DNA from: Rohdeia sp041398665
Lineage (GTDB): Bacteria; Planctomycetota; UBA1135; GCA-002686595
Assembly: GCA_041398665.1 (NCBI GenBank)
Contig: JAWKUH010000023.1
Coordinates: 1-64,000 of the forward strand
Direction: 5' to 3'
DNA length: 64,000 bases
Of this stretch, positions 24,443 to 33,441 are shown piece after piece (position 1 is the first letter of the stretch; each line of letters begins with the position of its first letter). The notes under the pieces were generated by a model. The model did no database searches and was not told where the DNA came from. It worked only from the letters and a program-made list of their open reading frames with translations. The position numbers were made by a program, and so were the translations under genes.

Positions 24443-25171
24443 GTGACGGGGTTCTACGGCGAGGCGCTCGCGCACATCCACGACGAGGGCTACACCCGAC
24501 TCGCGGGGAAGGCGGCGGAGGTTTTGCTCGCCGAGCTGCGCGACGCGGGCGTCGAACGCGGCACCGTCGTCGAACTGGGGTGCGGCAGCGGCGCGGGCGT
24601 CGAGATCCTCGCGCGCGCCGGCCACGACGTCACGGGCTACGACCTGTCCGACGCGATGCTCGCGATCGCGCGCGAGCGTGTCCCCGCGGCGCGTTTCGTC
24701 CACGCGTCGTTCCTCGACGCCGAGTTGCCGAACTGCGACGCGGTCTGCGCGATCGGCGAGGTGCTCGGCTACGCCGCGGACGAGCGCAACGGCACCGCGG
24801 CGCTGCGCGACCTCTTCGTGCGCGTGCACGCCGCGCTGCGCGAGGGCGGCGTGTTCCTCTTCGACCTCGCGGGACCCGGACGCGTCCCAGTCGGAGAGGT
24901 TCGCCGCCACTCCGCCGAGGGCGAGGGCTGGGCCTACACGTCGTCGTCCCGCGTCGAGCCGGACACGAACGTCCTCGTGCGCGACATCGAGCTGGTCCGC
25001 GGCGGTGCGCGCGAGCGCGAGGTGCACCGCCTCCTGCTCCAGGATCCGGAATCCGTCGTGCACGACCTCGAGGCCGCGGGCTTCCAGGTCGAGACGCGCG
25101 CGGCCTACGGCGACCTCGAGCTGCCGCCGGGACTCACGGCGTTCGTGGCGCGACTGCGCTCAATCGTCTGA
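24443..25171 (+). CDS. Class I SAM-dependent methyltransferase
   Basis: A 242-residue soluble enzyme of the Methyltransf_25 type. Motif I VVELGCGSGAGVEILARAGH, acidic residue motif TGYDLSDAMLAIARE, and the motif IV-like CDAVCAIGEVLGYAADE are in the usual order. The substrate cannot be predicted; the closest pattern is small-molecule methyltransferases. GTG at 24443 lies 7 nt after the cupin stop, so it is probably co-transcribed with the genes from 22525 onward. Confidence 0.82.
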   Translation: MTGFYGEALAHIHDEGYTRLAGKAAEVLLAELRDAGVERGTVVELGCGSGAGVEILARAGHDVTGYDLSDAMLAIARERVPAARFVHASFLDAELPNCDAVCAIGEVLGYAADERNGTAALRDLFVRVHAALREGGVFLFDLAGPGRVPVGEVRRHSAEGEGWAYTSSSRVEPDTNVLVRDIELVRGGAREREVHRLLLQDPESVVHDLEAAGFQVETRAAYGDLELPPGLTAFVARLRSIV

Positions 25172-25213
25172 GGCGGGCGCGGGGCATTGGCCTCATTCGA
25201 TGACTGCCGTCGA

Positions 25214-27673
25214 CTACGGAACGAGCGTCAACGGGACTGGATTGCTGACGAAACCCAGAGTCCAGTCGGTGAGCACATTGACCGTCAAGTACGCGTGAGT
25301 GAGCCCGAGCCCTGCGAGAGTCGGATTCGTGCTCGGTGGAACGAGGACCTTGCTCGTTGCATTCCCGTACTGGTCGAGGAACCCGTACTGGGGCACGAGG
25401 ATTCCGGCGCCACCGCTCAGTAGGAGCAGCTCGAAGTAGGCGTCGTAGTTGAGCGGAAGGGTGGCTCCGCTCACGGAATCGTGGATACCAGGTGATGAAC
25501 CTGTCGCGCTGCCCAGCAGGAAGAAGAACTGCAGGGCGCCAGCTGCTCCGCCTGTCAGCTGCAGGTGCTGAGCGCCACCCATCGAGAGGCTCAGCGTCAC
25601 TGTGTCGGCCGCGAGCAAGGGCTGCAGGCACTCATCGGGAACTCCGTTACCATCGAAGTCGGTCGAGGCGCCGGAGAGAATGTCAACACAGTCCGGCCAG
25701 CCGTTCGAGTTGCAATCGTGGAGAACGCGTTGTGGATACCAAGCGATGGTGTTGTCGTCGCGACTCGTCACGACGAGGTCGAGATTCCCGTCCCCATCCA
25801 GATCTGCAGAGTCCACGTCCCGCGCGTAGGCGGATCCGGATCCCACGACAACCAGCTCGTCGAACGACCCTCCTCCGAGGGAGGGGATCCAGCCAGCGTA
25901 GTCGCCGTTCGCAGAAGCAACGATGATGTCGGGGGCTCCATCCGCATTCAGGTCTTCGACCCCGACGTGCTGAGCTCCATCGACACCACTCGTGATGGTA
26001 TGCCGTGGGCCAAAGCCGCCGAGTCCATCGCCCGAGAACCAGGAGATCGAGTCGTCGAAACTCGATGCGCAGACCACGTCGATCGCGCCATCGCCGTCGA
26101 GGTCGCCCGTCGCGAGACTCCGTGCGCCATCGACTTGCTGGCCGATCACATGTGCCCCGCCGAACACGCCCGAGCCATCGTTCTCATGCCATTTGACGGT
26201 GTCAGCGAGTAGGGCTGCTGACACGACATCCAAGTCGCCGTCACTGTCGACATCGAGAAGTTTGCAGTCGTAGGCTCCGCCGATTCCGTTGCCGACCAGC
26301 TGTTGGTTCGAGAATCCTCCTGTCGGAAGCTGACGAAACCAATAGACCGCTCCCGCCTGGTAGGAGGCCGCCACGACGTCCAAGATGCCGTCATTGTCGA
26401 CGTCACCGATGGTTGCAGCGGATGGTTGCGGAATGGTGCCGACGATCGACGGGACACCGGAGAATGTCCCCGCATCGTTCTCGAACCAGACGACTTCGCC
26501 TGCGTCGAAGAGACTGACCACGAGATCCGGATCCGAGTCCCCATCGAGATCTCCCGGTTCGATGCTCCAAGGTCCCTGCAGTCCGGCTGCGAGCTCCGTG
26601 GCGTTCGCGAGGCCACCGGAGCCGTCGTTGGCAAAGATGCGAACCTTGCCATCGCCGTATGAAACGGCAATGACGTCGACATCGTCATCGCCGTCCACGT
26701 CGACCAGGCACGTCGCCTTTGCGCCAATGCATGCGGCTGAGACGTTGATTCGGTGGTCGAAGTGCGGATCGTCAAGACTTGCCAGACCCGCGGCGACGGC
26801 GAGAGCATCAGGAATGCCGTCACCGTCGCAGTCGGTGGCAGGCAGGTCGATCGTCAGTCGGGTGCCGCCGATGAAGGGCATGCCATCAGGTTGTGTCCCG
26901 CTCTGCGGGGTGCCGTCCGTGCAATGCCATGGCGATCCGGAACCCGGAAGCAACGAGCAGTTCATGTCGAACAGCGAGTACGCAGCAACGGCGGATCCCC
27001 CCAGTCCTTCGTCTGGAAGTGGCTCTCCAAGAGGTCCACTGCAATCGATGTAGAGCTGATCACCATTGCCACCACTGAAGTATGAACCAAATGCCACCAC
27101 CGTCCCGCTCGCGCTCAATCCGCTTGGCGAAGGCGGAGGGAACCGTTCGTCGGTACCCGATTCGATCGGAGTCAGAGAACAGTACCCAACGACAACGAGC
27201 GGGATCTGGGCACTCACTGCGTCCGCGCCGCTTGCCTGGCCCGTGAGATTGCTGCTCCATTGGCCCCAACCAAAGTCGCAGTTCATGAGCCAGAGCTCAT
27301 CGAAGCCACCCGCCACGAGCCGAGGAAACGGGCCGATCGCCCCGATGACGCCGTTGAGGTAGGTGCTCGTGATCAAACCTTCGAGCCGAACGACTCCACT
27401 TCCCGGTCCGGTGAGCGCGATCGCGGACTCACCACACGAGGAGTAGGAATAGGGGTCCGGACAACCGTCGACAACTGCATGAGGGTTGCAGATGATGGAG
27501 AGCGGCTTGTCGACGGAGATTCTCGAGTACGTTCCACCGTGGACGAGGAGCGTCGAGCCAGGCGCTGCGGCGTCGATCGCGGATTGAAGGGCGCTCGGGC
27601 TCGTCGGGTAGACGTCGATCGGGACCTGATTGGAGAGCGAGAGCAAGAGCGGGAAGGCGAGCGAAAGGGTCAC
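25214..27673 (-). CDS. Secreted FG-GAP/VCBS repeat protein with planctomycete-type C-terminal domain
   Basis: An 819-residue exported protein. A signal peptide (TLSLAFPLLLSLSNQ) is followed by a pectin-lyase-like first part (SALQSAIDAAAPGSTLLVHG). Then come six or more FG-GAP/VCBS repeats carrying calcium-loop-like DxDxDG motifs, such as DVDGDDDVDVIAVSYGDG, GDLDGDSDPDLVVSLFD and DLDGDGNLDLVVTSRDD. An EF-like NSNGWPDCVDILSGASTDFD segment and a C-terminal domain ending GFVSNPVPLTLVP complete it. The repeats probably form a beta-propeller. GTG 27673 is preferred because GGAGAGG lies 8 nt upstream and it begins the signal peptide; ATG 27751 would add 26 residues. The gene is visibly less GC-rich than its neighbours. 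Confidence 0.8.
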   Translation of the reverse strand: MTLSLAFPLLLSLSNQVPIDVYPTSPSALQSAIDAAAPGSTLLVHGGTYSRISVDKPLSIICNPHAVVDGCPDPYSYSSCGESAIALTGPGSGVVRLEGLITSTYLNGVIGAIGPFPRLVAGGFDELWLMNCDFGWGQWSSNLTGQASGADAVSAQIPLVVVGYCSLTPIESGTDERFPPPSPSGLSASGTVVAFGSYFSGGNGDQLYIDCSGPLGEPLPDEGLGGSAVAAYSLFDMNCSLLPGSGSPWHCTDGTPQSGTQPDGMPFIGGTRLTIDLPATDCDGDGIPDALAVAAGLASLDDPHFDHRINVSAACIGAKATCLVDVDGDDDVDVIAVSYGDGKVRIFANDGSGGLANATELAAGLQGPWSIEPGDLDGDSDPDLVVSLFDAGEVVWFENDAGTFSGVPSIVGTIPQPSAATIGDVDNDGILDVVAASYQAGAVYWFRQLPTGGFSNQQLVGNGIGGAYDCKLLDVDSDGDLDVVSAALLADTVKWHENDGSGVFGGAHVIGQQVDGARSLATGDLDGDGAIDVVCASSFDDSISWFSGDGLGGFGPRHTITSGVDGAQHVGVEDLNADGAPDIIVASANGDYAGWIPSLGGGSFDELVVVGSGSAYARDVDSADLDGDGNLDLVVTSRDDNTIAWYPQRVLHDCNSNGWPDCVDILSGASTDFDGNGVPDECLQPLLAADTVTLSLSMGGAQHLQLTGGAAGALQFFFLLGSATGSSPGIHDSVSGATLPLNYDAYFELLLLSGGAGILVPQYGFLDQYGNATSKVLVPPSTNPTLAGLGLTHAYLTVNVLTDWTLGFVSNPVPLTLVP

Positions 27674-27822
27674 TGAGAGGTCCTCTCCAAATGGGTTGCG
27701 CGTTGATCGCCCGAGCGCGCTTGCGCCCTCCGAGCGGCACGCCGTTGGCATGTCCCGGCATTTGATCCGAAATGTGCTCGTGAGTCGAATCCTGAGCGAG
27801 GCGCGCCCGATTGGCTGTCTGG

Positions 27823-27828
27823 TACCTT
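27823..27828 (+). promoter_or_regulatory. -10-like TACCTT, likely leaderless promoter
   Basis: TACCTT ends 7 nt before the ATG at 27836, with no Shine-Dalgarno sequence. Confidence 0.4.
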
Positions 27829-27835
27829 CCCCGCC

Positions 27836-29014
27836 ATGAAGACCCTGCCGGAGATCCGTGCCTTCAACGCAGACCTCGTCGCCTGGCGCCGCGACTTCCA
27901 CATGCACCCGGAGCTCGGCTACGAGGAGGTGCGCACGAGCGGACTCGTGGCGGAGCGCCTCGCGTCGTGGGGGATCGAGGTGCACAAAGGTCTGGGCAGG
28001 ACCGGTGTCGTCGGCGTCCTGAAGGGCAGGGAAACGGGCGGCACGATCGGCATCCGCGCGGACATGGACGCGCTGCCGATGGAGGAGGAGGGGGACGTCG
28101 CGCACAAGTCGACGGTGAAGGGCAAGTTCCACGGCTGCGGGCACGACGGGCACACGACGATGCTGCTCGGCGCCGCGCGCCACCTCGCGGCGAAGCGCGA
28201 CTTCAAGGGCACGGTCCACTTCATCTTCCAACCCGCGGAGGAAGGACTCGCGGGCGGCAAGGCGATGGTGGAGGAGGGGCTGTTCGAGCGCTTCCCGTGC
28301 GACGAGGTCTACGGCCTGCACAACTGGCCCGAGCTGCCCTACGGCCAGGCCGTCGCGATGGCCGGTCCGATCATGGCGGCGAGCGACTTCTTCGACGTCG
28401 AGATCACGGGCGTCGGCGCGCACGCCGCGATGCCGCACCGCGGCGTCGACCCGATCCACGTCGCGGCGCACGTCATCACGGCGCTGCAGGGTCTCGTGAG
28501 TCGCCAGACGAACCCGCTCGACTCCGCGGTGATCTCGGTGACGAAGGTGGAAGCGGGCAGCGCCTACAACGTCATCCCGGAGCGCGCGATCCTGCGGGGG
28601 ACCTGCCGCACGCTGCGTCCCGAGACGCGCGACGCGATGGAGGCCGGCATCGCGCGCGTCGCCGAGAACGTCGCGAAGGCGTTCGGCGCGCGCGCCGTCG
28701 CGGATTTCCGCCGCAACTACCCGCCGACCGTCAACCACGCGCCGCAGTCCGAGACGTTCGCGCGCGCGGCGGAAGCGGTGGTCGGCGCGGGCAACGTGCT
28801 GCGCGACGCGCAGCCGTCGATGGGCGGCGAGGACTTCGCCTTCATGCTCGAGAAGCGGCCGGGCTGCTACCTCTGGCTCGGCGCGGGCGGTGCGCCGACG
28901 GCGTGCAACGTCCACCACCCGCGCTACGACTTCAACGACGACCTGCTGCCCGTCGGGGCGAGCCTGTGGGTCGAGCTCGTGCACACCGTGCTGGGGCGCG
29001 CGCAGGCTTCCTGA
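27836..29014 (+). CDS. M20-family amidohydrolase (hippurate / N-acyl-amino-acid hydrolase type)
   Basis: A 392-residue cytoplasmic metallo-amidohydrolase. It has RRDFHMHPELGYEE, IRADMDALPMEE, the metal-site motif FHGCGHDGHTTMLLGAA, the catalytic pair in FQPAEEG, LHNWPELPYG, the dimerisation-domain segment GVGAHAAMPHRGVDPI, and the C-terminal metal ligand region CNVHHPRYDFNDD. This set is typical of the hippurate-hydrolase/aminoacylase branch, which cleaves N-acyl amino acids. The acyl group and amino acid cannot be read from sequence. The length is normal and the start is the ATG following the TANNNT box. Confidence 0.9.
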   Translation: MKTLPEIRAFNADLVAWRRDFHMHPELGYEEVRTSGLVAERLASWGIEVHKGLGRTGVVGVLKGRETGGTIGIRADMDALPMEEEGDVAHKSTVKGKFHGCGHDGHTTMLLGAARHLAAKRDFKGTVHFIFQPAEEGLAGGKAMVEEGLFERFPCDEVYGLHNWPELPYGQAVAMAGPIMAASDFFDVEITGVGAHAAMPHRGVDPIHVAAHVITALQGLVSRQTNPLDSAVISVTKVEAGSAYNVIPERAILRGTCRTLRPETRDAMEAGIARVAENVAKAFGARAVADFRRNYPPTVNHAPQSETFARAAEAVVGAGNVLRDAQPSMGGEDFAFMLEKRPGCYLWLGAGGAPTACNVHHPRYDFNDDLLPVGASLWVELVHTVLGRAQAS

Positions 29015-29128
29015 CGCGCCGCGCGTCCCGCGTGCGGCACCCCACATGAACGGCCTCTCATCCGGCGTGCGCGCCGACTCGTCGACGATGGATCCTCTGC
29101 CGCAGCCGCGCTCGCGGCGCCGCGACCG

Positions 29129-29380
29129 ATGAACCGACGACACCAAGGACCCCGCCCCTCGCGCGGCACCGCCGCCGCCGTCCTGGCGGCGTGCTTCGCC
29201 CTCCTCCCCGGCTGTCTCGGACCCGTGCCGTTCCACGAACGCGGACGACTCCAGGACCCGATCATGGCGATGGCCGAGCACCCCTGCGAGGGCCACTGGT
29301 ACGCGAAGGTCGTGCACTCGATGGAGGGCAGCATCGGGGCCGCGGGCTCGAGCGGAGGCGGCGGGTGCGGCTGCTACTGA
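29129..29380 (+). CDS. DUF4266-type small lipoprotein
   Basis: An 83-residue lipoprotein. The signal sequence ends at the lipobox ALLPGC (Cys about 28), followed by the family features ERGRLQDPIMAM and the Gly/Cys-rich C-terminus GSSGGGGCGCY. This is the DUF4266 pattern, usually found directly before a DUF3570 gene. The C-terminal CGC could bind a metal or a redox partner. It overlaps the DUF3570 start by 16 nt and is the first gene of the operon. Function unknown. Confidence 0.85.
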   Translation: MNRRHQGPRPSRGTAAAVLAACFALLPGCLGPVPFHERGRLQDPIMAMAEHPCEGHWYAKVVHSMEGSIGAAGSSGGGGCGCY

Positions 29381-30549
29381 TCGCGGCGCTCGTCGCCGCG
29401 TCGACGGCCGGTGTCGCACGCGCGCAGGACGACGGGCCGAAGCCCGGAGCGTTCGAGCTCGATCCCGGTGAGTCCGTGCTGTGGACGCAGCTCGGCTTCT
29501 ACTCGCACGACGACGGACCCGGCGACGGCAACCCGTTCCTCGACGAGGAGCTGACCGTCATCGAGCCGCTCCTGATCTTCGACCACCAGGTCGACGAGGA
29601 CTGGGGCTTCGGCGTCACGCTCTCCTACGACCACGTCTCGAGCGCGTCGATCGACCGGCTCTCGAAGTTCCCGGCGCAGTCCGGTGCGAGCGGCGACAAC
29701 TACGTCGGCGTCGACTACGCGTCGCGCCACCGCACGTCGGCGAACACCTCGCTCGACTGGCACGCCGGATTCAGCTTCGAGTACGACTACCTCTCGCTCG
29801 GAGCAGGACTCTCGCGCACCGTGCGGACGCCGGCCGAGGGTCGCAGCGACACCTACGGCTTCAACTTCTACTACGACGTCGTCGACATCATCCGCTACGA
29901 CGGCGACCAGAGCGAGGGCACGGACGGTCGACTCACGCTCACCGGGACGTGGACGCGCTCGCAGCCGCTGAGTCGCTACTGGACGGGCGAGCTGACGTCG
30001 CTGCTCACGCTGCAGAACGGCTTCCTCGAGACGCCGTACAACGCGGTCGTGCTCGAGGACCCCGGCCTGCCCGCGAACCCGAACCTCGACAACGGCGCGA
30101 ACGGTATCGAGATCACCGAGGAGCTGCCGGACACGCGCATCCGCCTCGCGCTGCGTCCGCGCGCGCGGCGGTGGATGTCGGAGCGGTCCGCGCTCGAACT
30201 CGGCGGTCGCATCTACGCCGACGACTGGGGCGTCGTCGCTGCGGCGATCGAGCCGCGCTGGTACTACGACCTCGTCGCGGACCGTCTGCGCATGCGGCTC
30301 CGCTACCGCTACTACGTGCAGTCCGCCGCGGACGACTACCGCGAGACCTTCCTGCAGGCCGCCGGGACGCCCGAGTTCCGCACGCAGGACTCCGATCTCG
30401 CGGACCTCGACTCGCACACGTTCGGCGTGCGCTTCGACGCCTTCGGGAAGTCGGGGCGTCCGACCTGGCACCTCGACCTCAACTACGCACTGCGTTCCGA
30501 CGGGCTCGACCACGCGTACGTGGCGCTCGGCTATCGCTTCGGCTTCTGA
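29365..30549 (+). CDS. DUF3570 outer-membrane beta-barrel-like protein
   Basis: A 394-residue exported protein with a signal peptide (RLLLIAALVAASTAGVARA). Alternating amphipathic strands run to a final aromatic-ended strand HAYVALGYRFGF, typical of an outer-membrane beta barrel. It matches DUF3570: FGVTLSYDHVSSASID, DLYGFN-like YGFNFYYDVVDIIRYDG, and RMRLRYRYYVQSAADDY. The start GTG at 29365 is inside the preceding gene, implying translational coupling. In this conserved neighbourhood the barrel may act as a channel or anchor for the DUF4266 lipoprotein; that role is inferred. Confidence 0.85.
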   Translation: MRLLLIAALVAASTAGVARAQDDGPKPGAFELDPGESVLWTQLGFYSHDDGPGDGNPFLDEELTVIEPLLIFDHQVDEDWGFGVTLSYDHVSSASIDRLSKFPAQSGASGDNYVGVDYASRHRTSANTSLDWHAGFSFEYDYLSLGAGLSRTVRTPAEGRSDTYGFNFYYDVVDIIRYDGDQSEGTDGRLTLTGTWTRSQPLSRYWTGELTSLLTLQNGFLETPYNAVVLEDPGLPANPNLDNGANGIEITEELPDTRIRLALRPRARRWMSERSALELGGRIYADDWGVVAAAIEPRWYYDLVADRLRMRLRYRYYVQSAADDYRETFLQAAGTPEFRTQDSDLADLDSHTFGVRFDAFGKSGRPTWHLDLNYALRSDGLDHAYVALGYRFGF

Positions 30550-30565
30550 ACGGAGCCGCCGGACC

Positions 30566-31051
30566 ATGGCACGAATCCTCCCGTTCCTCGTCGCTCTCGC
30601 CCTCTCGTCCTGCGCCGGCGTCCCCGAGGAAGCCGCACCGCGACGCGTCGACGTGCGCGCCGACTGGACGCTCGCCGACACGCGCGGCGAGGTGCACGAG
30701 GTGGGGCGCGCGCTCGAGCGCGGCGAGCCCGTCGTGCTCGTCTTCTGGAGCACGTGGTGCGGCGCGTGCGTCGAGGAGGCGCCGGTGATCGAGGCGGCGC
30801 ACCGCGAGCACCCCGACGTGCCCGTGTTCGGCGTCGTGTCGGGGGCCGAGCGCGACGTCGCGGCCGACGACGTCGCGAGCACCGTGGCTCGCCTCGGTCT
30901 GACCTATCCGCAGGTCCTCGACCGCGACCTCTCGCTCGCGACGGCCTTCGACGTGCTCGGCACGCCGACGATCGTCGTGCTCGGGAAGGACGGCGAGGTG
31001 CTCTTCTACGGGCACGAGGCTCCCGAGGACTGGTCGAGCTTCGCGGGATGA
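30566..31051 (+). CDS. TlpA-like thioredoxin-fold lipoprotein
   Basis: A 161-residue lipoprotein with lipobox ALSSC (Cys about 16). Its extracytoplasmic thioredoxin domain carries the active site FWSTWCGACVEEAP (CGAC) and a cis-proline motif GTPTIVVL. It is a thiol-disulfide oxidoreductase of the TlpA/ResA type. It could reduce the cysteines of the DUF4266 protein or of another substrate. It lies 16 nt after the DUF3570 gene and overlaps the apbE start (ATGA). Confidence 0.87.
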   Translation: MARILPFLVALALSSCAGVPEEAAPRRVDVRADWTLADTRGEVHEVGRALERGEPVVLVFWSTWCGACVEEAPVIEAAHREHPDVPVFGVVSGAERDVAADDVASTVARLGLTYPQVLDRDLSLATAFDVLGTPTIVVLGKDGEVLFYGHEAPEDWSSFAG

Positions 31052-32238
31052 GTCGTCCCGTCCTGCGCGCCGCGTTCGTCGTCCTCGCGCTCGGTCTCGC
31101 GGCCTGCGGCGCGCCGGTCGAGGGCGGCGGTGACGCCGACCGGATCGACGCCGCGCCCCCGAACGGCGGTCCGACGTTCGAGAGCGGGATCGGCGCGACG
31201 CTGCACCCGACGACCGCGCTCGACGCGCGCACCGAGGTCCGCGTCGAGGTCACCGACCGTCGCGACGACGGTCGGCTCATGCTCGAGCGCACCGGCGCCG
31301 TCATGGGGACCTCGATGCGCCTCGCCGCGATCGGGCGCGACCGCGCGGCGCTCGAGGTCGCGCTCGAAGCCGCCGAGGCCGAACTCCGGCGCGTCGAGGA
31401 CCTCATGACCGACTGGCGTCCGTCGCCGCTCATGGACCTCAACGCCGCGGCGGGCAGCGGGCCGGTCGCGACCGACGTCGAGATCGCGCGACTGCTCGAG
31501 CGCGCGCTGCTCGTCTCGCGACTCACCGGCGGCGCGTTCGACCCGACCTGGCGCGGTGTCGGGCGGCTGTGGAACTTCAAGGCGGTGGAACCCGTCCTGC
31601 CCGACCCCGACGACGTCGCGCGCGGACTCGCGCTCGTCGACTTCCGGCGCGTCGTCGTCGCGATCGACGAGTCGGCGGGGACGGCGACGGTCGAGATGCC
31701 CGCGGGCTTCGAACTCGGTCTCGGCGGCATCGCGAAGGGGTACGGCGTCGACCGCGCGATGGCGGTGCTCGTCGAGCACGGCGTCGAGGATGCGGTCGTC
31801 GACGCCGGCGGCGACCTCAAGGTGCTCGGCCGCCACTTCGACGAGTCCTGGCGCGTCGCCATCCGGCACCCGCGTCGTCGCGGCGACGTGATGGCGGTCC
31901 TGCCCGTCTCGAACACGTGCGTCGTGACGAGCGGCGACTACGAGCGCTTCTTCGAGATCGACGGCGTGCGCTACCACCACATCGTCGACCCGCGCACGGG
32001 GCGGCCGTCGACGGGTTGCATGAGCGCGACCGTCGTCGGCCCCGACGCCGCGGTGTGCGACGCGCTCGCGACGGCGCTGTGCGTCATGGGACCCGAGCAA
32101 GGCCTGCCGCTGATCGAGCGCAGCGGTACCTACCAGGCCGTCGTCGTCGGCCTCGACGGCGAGGTGCGTCGATCCGCCGGGCTGGTCGAGGCGCCGGTCG
32201 GGTCGGCGGGAGCGATCCCCGCCGCCGCCGAGCGCTGA
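31048..32238 (+). CDS. apbE: FAD:protein FMN transferase (ApbE), lipoprotein form
   Basis: A 396-residue exported lipoprotein (lipobox GLAAC). ApbE splits FAD and attaches FMN covalently to a Thr/Ser in target proteins. Family motifs are GTSMRLAAIG, TGGAFDPTWRGVGRLWNF, GLGGIAKGYGVDRA, AVVDAGGDLKVLG and HHIVDPRTGRPS with the Mg2+-binding C-terminal region. The start ATG 31048 overlaps the thioredoxin stop. As the last gene of the DUF4266-DUF3570-thioredoxin cluster it probably flavinylates a partner in the same envelope system. No classic FMN-attachment motif is obvious in the neighbours, so the target is open. Confidence 0.92.
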   Translation: MSRPVLRAAFVVLALGLAACGAPVEGGGDADRIDAAPPNGGPTFESGIGATLHPTTALDARTEVRVEVTDRRDDGRLMLERTGAVMGTSMRLAAIGRDRAALEVALEAAEAELRRVEDLMTDWRPSPLMDLNAAAGSGPVATDVEIARLLERALLVSRLTGGAFDPTWRGVGRLWNFKAVEPVLPDPDDVARGLALVDFRRVVVAIDESAGTATVEMPAGFELGLGGIAKGYGVDRAMAVLVEHGVEDAVVDAGGDLKVLGRHFDESWRVAIRHPRRRGDVMAVLPVSNTCVVTSGDYERFFEIDGVRYHHIVDPRTGRPSTGCMSATVVGPDAAVCDALATALCVMGPEQGLPLIERSGTYQAVVVGLDGEVRRSAGLVEAPVGSAGAIPAAAER

Positions 32239-32397
32239 CGCGCCGCGCGAGAAATCGGACGCCGAGTGCAACCGCGCGCGGGTCGGGGAGGTCTCCTCGG
32301 GCGGCGGGGGCCGGCAGGCGGGCGGTGCGTCCGGAGGCCGCCGCGTTCACCGATTCTTGACCTCCGGTGCACTCCCCGACACCCGACCATGCGCGCC

Positions 32398-33441
32398 ATG
32401 GCGGTGCGGGTCGGCGTCAACGGGTTCGGCCGGATGGGGCGGCTCGTCGCGCGCGTCGCGGCGACGCGGCCCGAGCTCGGGCTCGAACTCGTCGCGGTCG
32501 ACGAGCCTGCGGCGGGGCCCGAGGGGATGGCGGTCCTGCTCGAGTTCGACTCGGTCCAGGGGCGGTTCCATCTGCCGTGTCGCGCCGACGGCGACGCCCT
32601 TCGGATCGGCGACGCGCGCGTCGCGTGGTGCGCGGAGGAGGGGATCGCCCCCTTCGCCGACCACGGCGTCGACGTCGTCCTCGAGTGCAGCGGCAGGCGC
32701 AGGAAGCCGGAGCTCCTGCAGCCCTTCCTCGACGCAGGCATCGCCCGCGTCGTCGTCTCCGCGCCCGTCTCGGGCGACGTGCCGAACGTCGTCGTCGGCG
32801 TCAACGAGGACGCGTTCGATCTCGGCGCCGCTCCGCTGCTCAGCGCCGCGTCGTGCACGACGAACTGCCTCGCGCCGGTCGTGCGCGTGCTCCACGACGC
32901 GATCGGGATCGAGCGCGGCCTCGTGACGACGATCCACGACCCGACGAACACACAGCGCGTCGTCGACGCGGCGCACGACGACCCGCGGCGCGCGCGTGCG
33001 AGCGGCGTCAACCTCGTGCCGACGAGCACCAACTCGGCGCACGCCGTGACGCGCATCGTGCCCGAGCTCGCGGGTCGACTCGACTCGATCGCCGTCCGCG
33101 CGCCCGTGCTCAACGCCTCCCTCGTCGACGCCGTGTTCGACGTCGAGCGGCCGACGACGGTCGGCGAGGTGAACCGCGCACTCGAGATCGCCGCGCGCTC
33201 GGCGCGGCTCCGCGGCGTGCTCGGTTACGAGACGCGCCCGCTCGTCTCGAGCGACTTCGCGCGGGACCCTCGGAGTGCGATCGTCGACGCACTCTCGACC
33301 CGCGTCACCGACGGTACCCTCGTCAAGGTGCTGGCCTGGTACGACAACGAGTGGGGCTACGTGAACCGGATGGCCGAGCTCGCCGCGCTGGCGTCGGGCG
33401 TCGACCCGGCCGTCGTCGCGAGCGGCAGGGCCCGCGCGTGA
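32398..33441 (+). CDS. ArsJ-associated glyceraldehyde-3-phosphate dehydrogenase
   Basis: A 347-residue GAPDH with the NAD-binding motif VGVNGFGRMGR, the catalytic Cys in SAASCTTNC (about 153), and KVLAWYDNEWGYVNRM at the C-terminus. In arsJ operons this enzyme uses arsenate in place of phosphate and makes 1-arseno-3-phosphoglycerate. The gene overlaps arsJ by GTGA, which identifies it as the arsenic-associated paralogue rather than the central glycolytic enzyme. ATG 32389 (three residues longer) is an alternative start. No arsR gene is adjacent. It is 159 bp after apbE, so it probably has its own promoter. Confidence 0.9.
   Translation: MAVRVGVNGFGRMGRLVARVAATRPELGLELVAVDEPAAGPEGMAVLLEFDSVQGRFHLPCRADGDALRIGDARVAWCAEEGIAPFADHGVDVVLECSGRRRKPELLQPFLDAGIARVVVSAPVSGDVPNVVVGVNEDAFDLGAAPLLSAASCTTNCLAPVVRVLHDAIGIERGLVTTIHDPTNTQRVVDAAHDDPRRARASGVNLVPTSTNSAHAVTRIVPELAGRLDSIAVRAPVLNASLVDAVFDVERPTTVGEVNRALEIAARSARLRGVLGYETRPLVSSDFARDPRSAIVDALSTRVTDGTLVKVLAWYDNEWGYVNRMAELAALASGVDPAVVASGRARA

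Noticed and set aside
25214..29419. A single giant protein of about 1400 residues on the minus strand
   Set aside because: The part before about 27673 is antisense to the M20 amidohydrolase and lacks protein character; a signal peptide and ribosome binding site support the internal start.
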